DNA from: an uncultured Clostridia bacterium
GTDB taxonomy: Bacteria; Bacillota; Clostridia; Christensenellales; Aristaeellaceae
Reading direction: 5' to 3'
Length of the DNA: 64,000 bases
Assembly: GCA_934630705.1 (NCBI GenBank)
Contig: CAKTWP010000005.1
Span: 62,001 to 126,000, forward strand
Under the pieces are notes generated by a model. It saw only the letters and a list, made by a program, of their open reading frames with translations, had not been told where the DNA came from and did not search any database. Positions 1 through 7,326 of this stretch are shown here, piece after piece (positions within the stretch are counted from its first letter, which is position 1; each line of letters starts with the position of its first letter). Made by a program: the position numbers and the translations under genes.

Positions 1-626
1 ACGCGCTGTATACGGGCTATCTGGGCAGCCCGGAGCAGATCGGCATGGTGGAGGAATTTTTTCGCGCCTTCCGCAGCCCGGACACGCTGGTGCTGGTGGA
101 TCCGGTGATGGGGGATCATGGCCGGCTATACAGCCGGTTTACCCCGGAAATGGTGGCCGGGATTGGACGGCTGTGTGCCGGAGCGGACGTGATCGTGCCC
201 AATCTGACGGAAGCGGCGCTGCTCACTGGCATGCCCTACCAGGCGGATCATCACAGCACGGATTATCTTCAGACGCTTTGCGAAAAGCTGCGGGCGCTGG
301 GGGCGAAGCAGGTGGTGGTCACAGGCGCGGCCCCGCGGCCCGGATGCATGGGGGCGGCGTGTCTGGCGGACGGGCAGTTTTCCGTCTATGCCCCCCGGCG
401 AGTGGACGCGCAATACGATGGCACCGGCGATCTGTTCGCTTCGGTGCTTCTGGGGGCGCTGATGCACGGACGCCCTCTTTCGGCTGCGGTGCAATTGGCT
501 GCGGATTTTACCCGGGATTGTGTGGCCCGCAGCGTTCACAACGGCACCAATCCCCATTTCGGCGTGGATTTTGAACCGGCGCTGTGGAAGCTGGGACAGG
601 AAATTATGACAGACAATAAAGAATAA
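1..626 (+). CDS. Pyridoxal/pyridoxine kinase (PdxY/PdxK type), 5' end outside the window
   Basis: ATP-dependent phosphorylation of the 5' hydroxyl of pyridoxal, pyridoxine or pyridoxamine, in the B6 salvage pathway of the cytoplasm. The reading frame is open from base 3 and begins within ALYTGYLGS, the segment that normally lies about 80-90 residues into this family, so roughly a third of the protein is missing. Seen downstream are DPVMGDHGRLY, VPNLTEA and the GTGDLFA anion-hole motif whose Asp is the catalytic base of ribokinase-fold kinases. The C-terminus (LGQEIMTDNKE) is a normal length. The ATG at 45 is internal and is not the start. The gene converges on psuG and shares the intergenic hairpin with it. 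The family call is firm. Which B6 vitamer is preferred cannot be told. Confidence 0.9.
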   Translation, partial: ALYTGYLGSPEQIGMVEEFFRAFRSPDTLVLVDPVMGDHGRLYSRFTPEMVAGIGRLCAGADVIVPNLTEAALLTGMPYQADHHSTDYLQTLCEKLRALGAKQVVVTGAAPRPGCMGAACLADGQFSVYAPRRVDAQYDGTGDLFASVLLGALMHGRPLSAAVQLAADFTRDCVARSVHNGTNPHFGVDFEPALWKLGQEIMTDNKE

Positions 627-639
627 CTATTCGCAAAAA

Positions 640-678
640 GCCAAAAAACAATGCACCCGTCGGATTCGCGGGTGCATT
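640..678 (-). terminator. Intrinsic terminator of psuG
   Basis: A 10-bp perfect stem (650-659 with 669-678, core ATGCACCCG) with a 9-base loop. Read on the minus strand it is followed by a run of six T, which is the canonical arrangement after psuG. On the plus strand the T run is poor, so termination of the kinase gene there is less certain. Confidence 0.75.
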
Positions 679-717
679 GCTGCGTTTAAGAGATTATTAT
701 ATCGCTGCGTTCAAGCG

Positions 718-1629
718 TTATTTCTTCAGCGCCACAGCCACCTGCGCGCCCAGACGCACGTTATTGAGCACCAGCTGGATGTTGGAGGCCAGGGACTCGC
801 CGCCGGTGAGTTCGCTGACCCGGGCCAGCAGGAACGGCGTGGTTTCCTTGCCTTTCACGCCCTGTGCTTTGGATTCGGCAATGGCCTGATCGATGGCGGC
901 GTTAATTTCTTCCAGCGGCATGGCGTACTGCTCGGGGATCGGATTGGTCACCAGCAGACCACCGGGATAGGCCATGGCCCGCTGCGCCTGAATGAAGCGG
1001 GCGATTTCTTCGGGGGAGTCCACCCGGTAGTCCACGGAGAAGCCGCTCTGGCGGGTATAGAAGGCGGGCAGTTCCTTGGTGCCATAGCCCAGCACGGGCA
1101 CGCCCTTGGTTTCCAGGTATTCCAGCGTCAGGCCCAGATCCAGAATGGCCTTGGCCCCGGCGCAGACCACTGCCACGGGCGTATGGGCCAGCTCTTCCAG
1201 GTCGGCGGAAATATCCATGGTGGTTTCCGCGCCGCGATGCACGCCGCCGATGCCGCCGGTGGCAAACACGGGGATGCCCGCCATCGCCGCGATAATCATG
1301 GTAGCAGCCACAGTGGTGGCGCCATCCTTCTTCTCGGCCACCAGCGCGGGCAGGTCGCGGCGGGAGGCCTTGGTCACCTTATGCCCTTCGCGGCCCAGGT
1401 AATCGATTTCTTCCTCGGTCAGCCCGGCGCACAGCCGGCCGCCGATCACGGCGACAGTGGCAGGCTCAGCACCGTTTTCCCGGGCGACCGCTTCGCACCG
1501 CAGCGCCGTTTCCACGTTCTGGGGATAGGGCATGCCGTGGGAGATAATCGTGCTCTCCAGCGCAATCACCGGCTTGCCGGCCTTCAGCGCCGCTTCCACC
1601 TTTGGGGACAGCTTAATCAGTTCGTTCAT
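718..1629 (-). CDS. psuG: Pseudouridine-5'-phosphate glycosidase
   Basis: Cleaves the C-C glycosidic bond of pseudouridine 5'-phosphate to uracil and ribose 5-phosphate, a step in salvage of RNA-derived pseudouridine. The protein is 303 residues, the usual length. Visible signatures are IALESTIISHGMPYPQN (Glu25 region), the VTKASRRDL segment with Lys87 as the candidate Schiff-base lysine, and a glycine-rich FATGGIGGVHRGAE stretch. A GGAAGGAG ribosome binding site precedes the ATG. The usual partner kinase psuK is not adjacent: the neighbouring kinase looks like a B6 kinase, not a pseudouridine kinase, so the partner may lie elsewhere. The gene stands alone, between a terminator and the repeat array at 1709. 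Confidence 0.95.
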   Translation of the reverse strand: MNELIKLSPKVEAALKAGKPVIALESTIISHGMPYPQNVETALRCEAVARENGAEPATVAVIGGRLCAGLTEEEIDYLGREGHKVTKASRRDLPALVAEKKDGATTVAATMIIAAMAGIPVFATGGIGGVHRGAETTMDISADLEELAHTPVAVVCAGAKAILDLGLTLEYLETKGVPVLGYGTKELPAFYTRQSGFSVDYRVDSPEEIARFIQAQRAMAYPGGLLVTNPIPEQYAMPLEEINAAIDQAIAESKAQGVKGKETTPFLLARVSELTGGESLASNIQLVLNNVRLGAQVAVALKK

Positions 1630-1708
1630 GGTTGTTTTCTCCTTCCATATATAAAAATTTGGGGATGGCTAAGAAAATGGAGCGAGGGTTGGAGCCTTTG
1701 GGGATTAT

Positions 1709-2056
1709 TCCCCCTCCTTGCATCACACAGAAAGTCATCGATTTCCTAAACTCAAACTCCATTGTGAACCGGGTCCAGGGAGGAATTTCCTGGCGGGTGT
1801 GGGGCAGCGCTCCACATCGTTTCCTCCTTGCATCACACAGAAAGCCGTCGATTTCCTAAGCCCAAGCTCCATTGTGAATTGGGTCCAGGGAGGAACTTCC
1901 TGGTGGGGTGTGGGGCGCATAGCCCCACATCGTTCCCTCCTTGCATCACACAGAAAAGCGTTGATTTCCTAAGCCCAAGCTCCATTGTGAATTGGGTCCA
2001 GGGAGGAACTCCCTGGTGGGGGCGTGGGGCGCATAGCCCCACACAATTCTTTCCCG
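1709..2056 (+). repeat. Array of three ~111-bp intergenic repeats, orientation 1
   Basis: Three imperfect copies begin near 1721, 1831 and 1944 (the CATCACACAGAAA box), giving periods of 110 and 113 bases. Each unit holds the box, a GATTTCCTAA segment, a self-complementary CCAGGGAG..CTCCCTGG hairpin and a GTGGGGC..GCCCCAC hairpin. The short open frames inside these units are side effects of the repetition and are not genes. The same unit occurs in opposite orientation at 3866-4197, on the other side of the yfcE/rph-rdgB operon. No transposase is nearby. Confidence 0.9.
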
Positions 2057-2063
2057 CTCGGGG

Positions 2064-2522
2064 TCACTCAAACAACTGCGCGTCCACGGCGCCCAGACGG
2101 TTGATGGTGAGAATGGCATAGCGCCCGTCCTGAGCTGCACCGGGATTCAGCAACAGAATCCCATTGCGCCATTCGCAGCGGGGCACGTGGGTGTGGCCGT
2201 AAAGCGCTGCCTGCGCTCGATCCTTAATGGCCTGCCCCAGCAGAGAATCCAGCCCCAGACGCACCTGATATGAGTGGCCGTGGGTAATCAGAATCCGCGC
2301 GCCGGACAGCATGAGCAAGTCCTCCGTGTCGCTGTGCATCCAGTCGCAGTTTCCGGCCACCTGATAAACTGCCGGCAAATGCGCCCGGTATTCGTCCAGA
2401 TCGTGATACCCATCGCCCAGATGAATCACAGCGTCCAGCGGCCCGCCAGCCTCCATGGCCATCAGCAGCCCGCCCAGCCGTCCCACTGCGCCGTGGGAAT
2501 CACTTACCACGCCGATCCGCAT
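2064..2522 (-). CDS. YfcE/MJ0936-type metallophosphoesterase
   Basis: A small calcineurin-like phosphoesterase of 152 residues, the usual size for this bacterial family; several members hydrolyse simple phosphodiesters in vitro and the physiological substrate is generally unknown. The full set of metal-binding motifs is seen in order: VVSDSHG at the N-terminus, HLGDG, VAGNCD, THGH and GHTH near residue 111. The ATG follows directly on the stop codon of the upstream rph-rdgB gene (2523), so the two are co-transcribed and probably translationally coupled. There is no signal peptide. In many Bacillota yfcE lies next to rph and rdgB, so this arrangement is the expected one. Confidence 0.92.
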   Translation of the reverse strand: MRIGVVSDSHGAVGRLGGLLMAMEAGGPLDAVIHLGDGYHDLDEYRAHLPAVYQVAGNCDWMHSDTEDLLMLSGARILITHGHSYQVRLGLDSLLGQAIKDRAQAALYGHTHVPRCEWRNGILLLNPGAAQDGRYAILTINRLGAVDAQLFE

Positions 2523-3839
2523 TTACAGCTCCTCCAGATAGGGCAGCATCGCCCGCAGCGCCAGTGCCCGATGGCTGATGCGGTTCTTTTCCGCCGCGCC
2601 CATTTCCGCAAAGGTTTCGCCGCCCAGATATTCAAAGTACGGATCATAGCCAAATCCGCCCTCGCCCCGGGGCGCAAACGTGATTACGCCGGGGCACGCA
2701 CCCTGAACCGTCTTGACCTCGCCGTTGGGCAGCGCCAGCGCCATGGCGCAGACGAACTGCGCCGTCCGCTCCTGCGCGGGTACGTCCCGCAGGTTCTCCA
2801 TCAGCAGCGCGTTATTGGCTGCGTCATTGCCATGCTCTCCGGCATAGCGGGCGGAATGCACGCCCGGCGCGCCGCCCAGCGCGTCCACGGCCAAGCCGCT
2901 GTCATCGCCCAAAGCGCAATAGCCGGTGGCCCGGGCTACCGCCAGCGCCTTGATTCGGGCGTTTTCCTCGAACGTGGCGCCGTTTTCGTCAATATCGCCG
3001 GTGAATCCCGCCTCGGCCATGGAGATCACCCGAACGCGGCCATCCAGCATATCGGAGATTTCCCGGATTTTATGGGCGTTATTGCTGGCAATCACCACCG
3101 TGCGCTGGGGCGCGATCACGCTGGCCGCATCGCCCAGGGCCTGACGCTGGCAGGCGTGCAGCTCACGGATGCCCTTTTCGCCCAGGGCCAGCAGCTGGCT
3201 AAGCTCGGCGCGGGTGAAGGCGCGGCCTTCGCCGGTGCCCTGAAGCTCGATAAACGCGCCCTGTTCGTCCATGACGAAGTTCATATCGGTCTGTGCGGTG
3301 CTGTCCTCCACGTAGCACAGATCCAGGCAGGGGGTATCATCCACCACCCCGGCGCTGACCGCGGCGATCTGATGCACCACGGGGGATTCCTTGATCTTGC
3401 CCTGACGGATCAGCTTATCCACGGCGCAGCACAGGGCCACGAACCCGCCAGTGATGGACGCGGTACGGGTGCCGCCATCGGCCTCGAGCACATCGCAGTC
3501 AATGGTGATAGTGCGTTCGCCAAGAAAACGGCGATCCACGGCCTGGCGCAGGGCGCGGCCGATCAGGCGGCTGATTTCCACGCTGCGGCCGTCCTTTTTG
3601 ATGCCGTCCCGGGCCTTTCGCCGGCCGGTGGATGCGGGGAGCATGGCGTATTCCGCCGTGACCCAGCCCAGCCCCTGCCCCCGCAGGAAGGGCGGAACGC
3701 CCTCATCCACAGACGCGGTGCAGATCACCCGGGTGCCGCCGCAGCGGATCAGGCAGCTGCCGTCCGCCGTGCGCACAAACCCGGTCTCCATTTCGCAGGG
3801 GCGCAGCGCATCGGGCTGGCGATTATCCTGTCTATTCAT
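2523..3839 (-). CDS. RNase PH / XTP-dITP diphosphatase fusion (Rph-RdgB)
   Basis: A bifunctional 438-residue protein. Residues 1 to about 237 are RNase PH, which trims tRNA 3' ends phosphorolytically (DGRSVEISRLIGRALR, EADGGTRTASITGG). Residues about 241-438 are the Ham1/RdgB house-cleaning NTPase, which removes ITP, dITP and XTP (VIASNNAHKIREI, DDSGLAVDALGGAPGV, GFGYDPYF, SHRALAL). The two domains join without a stop or frameshift, and each has its expected length, so this is a true fusion and not a sequencing error. An AAGGAGG site precedes the ATG. The gene overlaps no neighbour and runs directly into yfcE. Both halves act on nucleotides or RNA ends. The fusion is known from other bacteria. 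Confidence 0.95.
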   Translation of the reverse strand: MNRQDNRQPDALRPCEMETGFVRTADGSCLIRCGGTRVICTASVDEGVPPFLRGQGLGWVTAEYAMLPASTGRRKARDGIKKDGRSVEISRLIGRALRQAVDRRFLGERTITIDCDVLEADGGTRTASITGGFVALCCAVDKLIRQGKIKESPVVHQIAAVSAGVVDDTPCLDLCYVEDSTAQTDMNFVMDEQGAFIELQGTGEGRAFTRAELSQLLALGEKGIRELHACQRQALGDAASVIAPQRTVVIASNNAHKIREISDMLDGRVRVISMAEAGFTGDIDENGATFEENARIKALAVARATGYCALGDDSGLAVDALGGAPGVHSARYAGEHGNDAANNALLMENLRDVPAQERTAQFVCAMALALPNGEVKTVQGACPGVITFAPRGEGGFGYDPYFEYLGGETFAEMGAAEKNRISHRALALRAMLPYLEEL

Positions 3840-3865
3840 ATGCTTTCTTCCTCCTTAAGAGCGGG

Positions 3866-4197
3866 AGGGGGGAACGATGTGGGGCTATGTGCCCCACACC
3901 CCCACCAGGGAGTTCCTCCCTGGACCCGGTTCACAACTTTGCTTGGATTTAGGAAATCAGCGGGTTTCTGTGTGGGACGGGGGGACGATGTGGGGCTATG
4001 TGCCCCACACCCCCACCAGGGAGTTCCTCCCTGGACCCGGTACTCAACTTTGCTTGGATTTAGGAAATCAGCGGGTTTCTGTGTGGGACGGGGGAACGAT
4101 GTGGGGCTATGCGCCCCACACCCCCACCAGGGAGTTCCTCCCTGGACCCGGTTCACAACTTTACTGGATTTAAGAAATCGGCGTTTTTCTGTGTGGA
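3866..4197 (-). repeat. Array of three ~111-bp intergenic repeats, opposite orientation
   Basis: Three copies with an exact 111-base period (GATGTGGGGCTATG boxes at 3986, 4097 and the first at 3875), about 90% alike by eye. Read on the minus strand they match the units at 1709-2056 (CACACAGAAA box, CCAGGGAG hairpin, GTGGGGC hairpin). The two arrays therefore form a long inverted pair around the yfcE/rph-rdgB operon. Because 111 is a multiple of three, the plus strand shows an artefactual repetitive open frame here, and this is not a gene. Confidence 0.9.
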
Positions 4198-4224
4198 GCA
4201 GCAAGAATGGATGTGTTGCATCGT

Positions 4225-4355
4225 CCCGCGGCAGCGCCTGAGCGTTCGCTCAGGCCCCGGTCAACTTGTTGACCGGGGGTTTTCGGCATGTCGAGCCCCG
4301 GGGAGAATGCATTCTCCCCGGGATCGATCATCCGAAAACCGCTTCCTGCCGCGGG
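4225..4355. repeat. Nested palindrome able to fold as a three-armed cloverleaf
   Basis: A perfect 10-bp outer stem (4225-4234 with 4346-4355, CCCGCGGCAG) encloses three arms. Arm 1 is 4236-4255 (9-bp stem, TT loop). Arm 2 is 4255-4278 (11-bp stem, TT loop). Arm 3 has a 9-bp base (4278-4286 with 4332-4340) capped by a 26-base perfect palindrome at 4297-4322. There is no T run on either side, so this is not a simple terminator. No coding frame is credible. Possible roles are a REP/BIME-type repeat, a structured RNA or a replication/recombination site. Confidence 0.75.
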
Positions 4356-4375
4356 GAACATGGCCGTAACCCAAT

Positions 4376-4475
4376 GTTTCACGCGGAAACGCTTTGTATA
4401 ACCCTGCCAACCCTCATCGCGGGATGGGGGTGCAGGGGAATCATTCCCCTGCCCGCCGGGGGCCTCCGGTGAAAC
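4376..4475. repeat. Second hairpin cluster beside the cloverleaf
   Basis: An outer pair GTTTCAC (4376-4382) with GTGAAAC (4469-4475) encloses a perfect 9-bp hairpin at 4432-4452 with a 3-base loop. It lies just downstream of the FRG-domain gene on its strand and may also end that transcript, although no T run is evident. Bases 4476-4526 hold nothing I recognise. Confidence 0.5.
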
Positions 4476-4526
4476 GCCTGAGGATGAATCCCCCAAGTTA
4501 TCCCCCAGCGCCAACCACCAGCTTTG

Positions 4527-5336
4527 TCACGGCTCCGGAGACTGGTGATAGCGCGGCCCCAGCGCGGCATAGCGGCGGGTGATCCACTTGCAGATGCCGT
4601 CCAGACCGGGATAGATCATGCGCTCGGAGATGTTGATATAATCCAGCTTATCGCGGATTTCCAGCTTTACGGCGGCCGGGATGATAATGCGCCGGAAAAA
4701 GGGCGCGGTGCCGGGCAGCGCGTCCAGGGTGACGGCGGGATCGCTGCATACGGAAAAGAGCGCGTATTGATTGGCGATTCGGTTCACAGCGGAGGCGGGC
4801 TCGAAAAAGAGCGCGAAGGGCTCGGGCGATACGGCCCGGAGCGCATCAAAGCTGTCGCCCATCCGATCCAGCATTTCCATGGTGAAGATGTTCCCGCGCT
4901 CGGCCTGCAGCATATGCTTGAGGGGCGGGGGCAGCTGTTGGTTCATCCGGTCAATCTGCACGCACCAGATGATCCCGTCCCGGTCATAGGTTTCCTGATC
5001 CTCTGTGGCAAAATGCGCGGCCACCAGCGGCGAATACGTCCAGTCCAAAAGCCGCGTGGGCAGGCCGAATTGCTGGGCCATGGCCAGCATTTGCCAGAAG
5101 GAGGAAACATGCTGCAAATCCGCATATCCATACTTGCGGAAGGAGCGCAGCATCTGCCGCTCCAGAGACATGTCATGGGCGCAGACCCGGTTCAGCGAGG
5201 GCACCAGCCCCCAGCGTGCGTCCGCCATGCCCCGGTAAACCCGGTTGTCCCGGTAGCGGAGAATGTCCGCGTCCCAGACCCCATCGAAAATGGCGTGCTG
5301 CAATTCATCCCAGTTGTGAATGACGATTTCCTGCAT
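4527..5336 (-). CDS. FRG-domain protein
   Basis: A 269-residue cytoplasmic protein with an FRG domain (PF08867), named for its Phe/Tyr-Arg-Gly motif. Seen are VYRGMADARWGLVPSL at residues 33-48 and the second hallmark QFGLPTRLLDWT..PLVAAHFA at about 89-110, followed by a conserved FTME segment. The biochemical function of FRG is not established; the domain occurs singly or attached to other modules, sometimes in accessory gene regions. No additional domain or signal peptide is visible. The gene is divergent from queH with 68 bases between the starts, and next to the palindromic elements. An AAAGGATGG site precedes the ATG. Confidence 0.85.
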   Translation of the reverse strand: MQEIVIHNWDELQHAIFDGVWDADILRYRDNRVYRGMADARWGLVPSLNRVCAHDMSLERQMLRSFRKYGYADLQHVSSFWQMLAMAQQFGLPTRLLDWTYSPLVAAHFATEDQETYDRDGIIWCVQIDRMNQQLPPPLKHMLQAERGNIFTMEMLDRMGDSFDALRAVSPEPFALFFEPASAVNRIANQYALFSVCSDPAVTLDALPGTAPFFRRIIIPAAVKLEIRDKLDYINISERMIYPGLDGICKWITRRYAALGPRYHQSPEP

Positions 5337-5364
5337 GATCGAGCCATCCTTTGTTGACGCAATG

Positions 5365-5373
5365 TGCTATAAT
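5365..5373 (+). promoter_or_regulatory. Extended -10 promoter of queH
   Basis: TGCTATAAT is a perfect extended -10 element. No good -35 lies 17 bases upstream, as is common for extended -10 promoters. The start codon is 31 bases downstream, with CGGAGG at 5391 as the ribosome binding site. Confidence 0.7.
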
Positions 5374-5404
5374 AAAACGGAAAAATCAAACGGAGGATTC
5401 AGCC

Positions 5405-6061
5405 ATGAACCGGAATTACCAGCGGGAGATGGAAGCGGAGATTGCGGCATTGGGCGGCTGCCGGCCCCGCCTGCTGCTGCATAGCTGCTGCGGACCCTGC
5501 TCCAGCGCCGTGATTGAGCGGCTCTGCCAGCATTTCCAGGTGACGGTGTATTACTATAACCCCAATATCGAGCCCGAAGCGGAATACCGCCATCGCCTGA
5601 GCGAGCAGGAACGGCTGCTGACGCTGCTGCCCGGCGGCGCGGCGCTGCTGACCTGCGAATACGACCATGCCGCATTTGCCGCCTTCGCGGAAAAGCTGGC
5701 CGAAGAGCCCGAGGGCGGCAGGCGCTGCCTGCAATGCTTTGCCCTGCGGCTGGGGGAGACCGCCCGCGTGGCCGCCACACAGGGCTATCCGTATTTTACC
5801 ACAACTTTGTCCGTAAGTCCCCATAAAAATGCGGAAATCCTCAATCAAATCGGCCAGGCGGCCGGGGAAAAATACGGCGTGAAATACCTGATGGCTGATT
5901 TTAAGAAGAAAAACGGCTATCTGCGGTCGCTGCAGCTGTCCAAGGAATACGGGCTGTATCGCCAGGATTACTGCGGCTGCCTGTACAGCAAGCGGGACGC
6001 TACGCCTGCGGCGGAGCCGCCGCAGCCATCACGCTCTCCAGCGCCTGACTGCCAAGGCTGA
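5405..6061 (+). CDS. queH: Epoxyqueuosine reductase QueH
   Basis: Reduces epoxyqueuosine to queuosine in tRNA, the last step of queuosine synthesis; QueH is the non-orthologous replacement for QueG. The 218-residue protein shows the metal-binding cysteines of the family: HSCCGPCSS near residues 26-34, CLQCFALRLGE mid-protein and DYCGCLYSK near the C-terminus. TTLSVSPHKN and YGVKYLMADFKKKNGY are also family signatures. The start at 5405 is chosen because CGGAGG sits 10 bases before it; an upstream in-frame ATG at 5351 lies before the -10 box. The 3' end overlaps the convergent biotin ligase gene by 62 bases. Confidence 0.95.
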   Translation: MNRNYQREMEAEIAALGGCRPRLLLHSCCGPCSSAVIERLCQHFQVTVYYYNPNIEPEAEYRHRLSEQERLLTLLPGGAALLTCEYDHAAFAAFAEKLAEEPEGGRRCLQCFALRLGETARVAATQGYPYFTTTLSVSPHKNAEILNQIGQAAGEKYGVKYLMADFKKKNGYLRSLQLSKEYGLYRQDYCGCLYSKRDATPAAEPPQPSRSPAPDCQG

Positions 6062-7163
6062 TTTCCCCGGTGCGCAGCACGGTTTCCGCGCCATTTTCCG
6101 AAACAATCAGCCCCCCGTCCTCCGCCACGCCCAAAACGCTGGCGCAGTGGGTCTGCTCGCCCTGCTGATAGCTGATTTCTCGGCCGATCAGGGGCATACG
6201 CCGGCGATATTCTTCCAGTATCCGGGGATCCGACAGATTCGCCGTTCCCGCCAGCATCCGCCGGGCAATGGCCGCGGCCAGCTGCCCCCGGGTAATCTCC
6301 CGGTTCAGTGCGCCTGCGATGGCCGCTTCCGGCGGGAAGCCCTCCGGCGGCGTGCGCATGTTGACCCCGATACCCACCGCCACCTGATCGTCTACCGCTT
6401 CGGCCAGAATGCCGCAGACCTTTTTCCCGTCCACGAAAATGTCGTTTACCCATTTAATCCGGGGGCGCAGATCGGTCAGCTCCTCCATGGCCTGACACAC
6501 CGCCACGGCGGCCAGCAGCGTCAGCCGGGGAGCGTCGGCAAAGGCGGCGGGGCGGAGCAGCAGCGTCATGTAAAGGCCGGTGCCTTCCGGGGAATGAAAC
6601 TGGCGGCCCAGCCGGCCCCGCCCGGCGGTCTGATGCCCGGCAATGAGCAGATAGGGCGCGGCGATGCTTCCCGCCCGGGCGGCTTCCTTCACCCGCAGGT
6701 TGGTGGAATCTGTTTCAGGCAGCACCTGAAAGGGCAGCGTCCCCCCAAGCTGAGAACGCAGACATGGCGCAGCCAGGGACAGCCGATCCAGCGCCTGGAG
6801 CAGCGCGGATGCGCAGGCCATGTATGCTTCCAACCCCTGACCAAAGGGATCGGGAATCTCCGGGAAAAGGGGCTGCAGCTTCCCGGCTGCCTGTGGATAC
6901 CGGCTGCAAATCGCATCGGCATGGGCGGCGGTCATGGGACAGATCAGATCGGCGGCGGATACCAGCGCGGCGGTGAGGGGCTGAGCCCGATGGCAGCGCA
7001 GATCGCAGCCGTGGGCCTGGGCGGCCTGCTGCGCCTCCGGGGTGGCGGGCGCACCGGGCTGGGCATATAGCCCTGCCGAGACGGCGTCCATTCCCAGCTT
7101 TTGCGCAAGGGCCTGGGCCAGAGGGCTGCGGCAGGTGTTGCCGGTGCAGACGAACAGAATCAT
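6000..7163 (-). CDS. Fusion of protein-arginine-phosphatase-like LMW phosphatase and biotin protein ligase
   Basis: One uninterrupted 387-residue frame with two domains. Residues 1-135 are a low-molecular-weight phosphatase: the P-loop CTGNTCRSP has nucleophile Cys6 and Arg12, and PDPFG supplies acid Asp105. The Thr at 10 (CTGNT rather than CTGNI) is the YwlE hallmark linked to phosphoarginine specificity. Residues about 143-387 are biotin-[acetyl-CoA-carboxylase] ligase: TDSTN, the biotinyl-AMP loop GRGRLGR (181-187) and KWVNDI (237-242), then a C-terminal SH3-like part. The BirA DNA-binding N-terminal domain is absent, so repression of biotin genes is not expected. AAAGGAGG precedes the ATG at 7163; the frame upstream is not coding. 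The gene overlaps queH tail to tail by 62 bases. Confidence 0.9.
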   Translation of the reverse strand: MILFVCTGNTCRSPLAQALAQKLGMDAVSAGLYAQPGAPATPEAQQAAQAHGCDLRCHRAQPLTAALVSAADLICPMTAAHADAICSRYPQAAGKLQPLFPEIPDPFGQGLEAYMACASALLQALDRLSLAAPCLRSQLGGTLPFQVLPETDSTNLRVKEAARAGSIAAPYLLIAGHQTAGRGRLGRQFHSPEGTGLYMTLLLRPAAFADAPRLTLLAAVAVCQAMEELTDLRPRIKWVNDIFVDGKKVCGILAEAVDDQVAVGIGVNMRTPPEGFPPEAAIAGALNREITRGQLAAAIARRMLAGTANLSDPRILEEYRRRMPLIGREISYQQGEQTHCASVLGVAEDGGLIVSENGAETVLRTGEISLGSQALESVMAAAAPPQA

Positions 7164-7284
7164 GGGCCCCTCCTTTCCGCGCGGATGACGCGGCGATGAT
7201 GCGTTTTCATTATACCACGCATGGGGCCCAGGGGGCAAGCCTTGCGCAAAAGGGGCCATGCCCTCAGGCCCGAAGCAAGCAAAT

Positions 7285-7316
7285 AGCCCCCGCCATCCGA
7301 TGGGATAACGGGGGCT
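7285..7316 (-). terminator. Hairpin ending the HAD gene
   Basis: An 8-bp stem AGCCCCCG with CGGGGGCT lies 11 bases beyond the HAD stop codon on the minus strand. The T run after it is weak (TATTTG), so efficiency is uncertain. It separates the HAD gene from the phosphatase-biotin ligase gene. Confidence 0.55.
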
Positions 7317-7326
7317 TTGAAAATCG

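Noticed and set aside
718..1629. psuG paired with the first gene as a pseudouridine kinase
   Set aside because: The kinase carries B6-kinase signatures (ALYTGYLGS, DPVMGDHGRLY) and converges on psuG instead of sharing its transcript.
3877..4173. Repetitive 98-codon protein (MWGYVPHTPTREFL repeats)
   Set aside because: The open frame exists only because 111 is divisible by three. The same DNA in the other array has different frames and no start signal.
3866..4197. CRISPR array
   Set aside because: The repeat unit fills the whole 111-base period, with no unique spacers, and copies are imperfect; no cas genes are near.
1709..4197. Composite transposon bounded by inverted repeats
   Set aside because: No transposase or recombinase gene is inside or nearby, and the content is housekeeping. 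Kept as an inverted repeat pair of unknown origin.
2274..4241. A 655-codon plus-strand open frame opposite yfcE and rph-rdgB
   Set aside because: It lies antisense to two clear conserved genes and ends inside the repeat array. Long antisense frames arise from GC-rich codon bias. No ribosome site or known motif.
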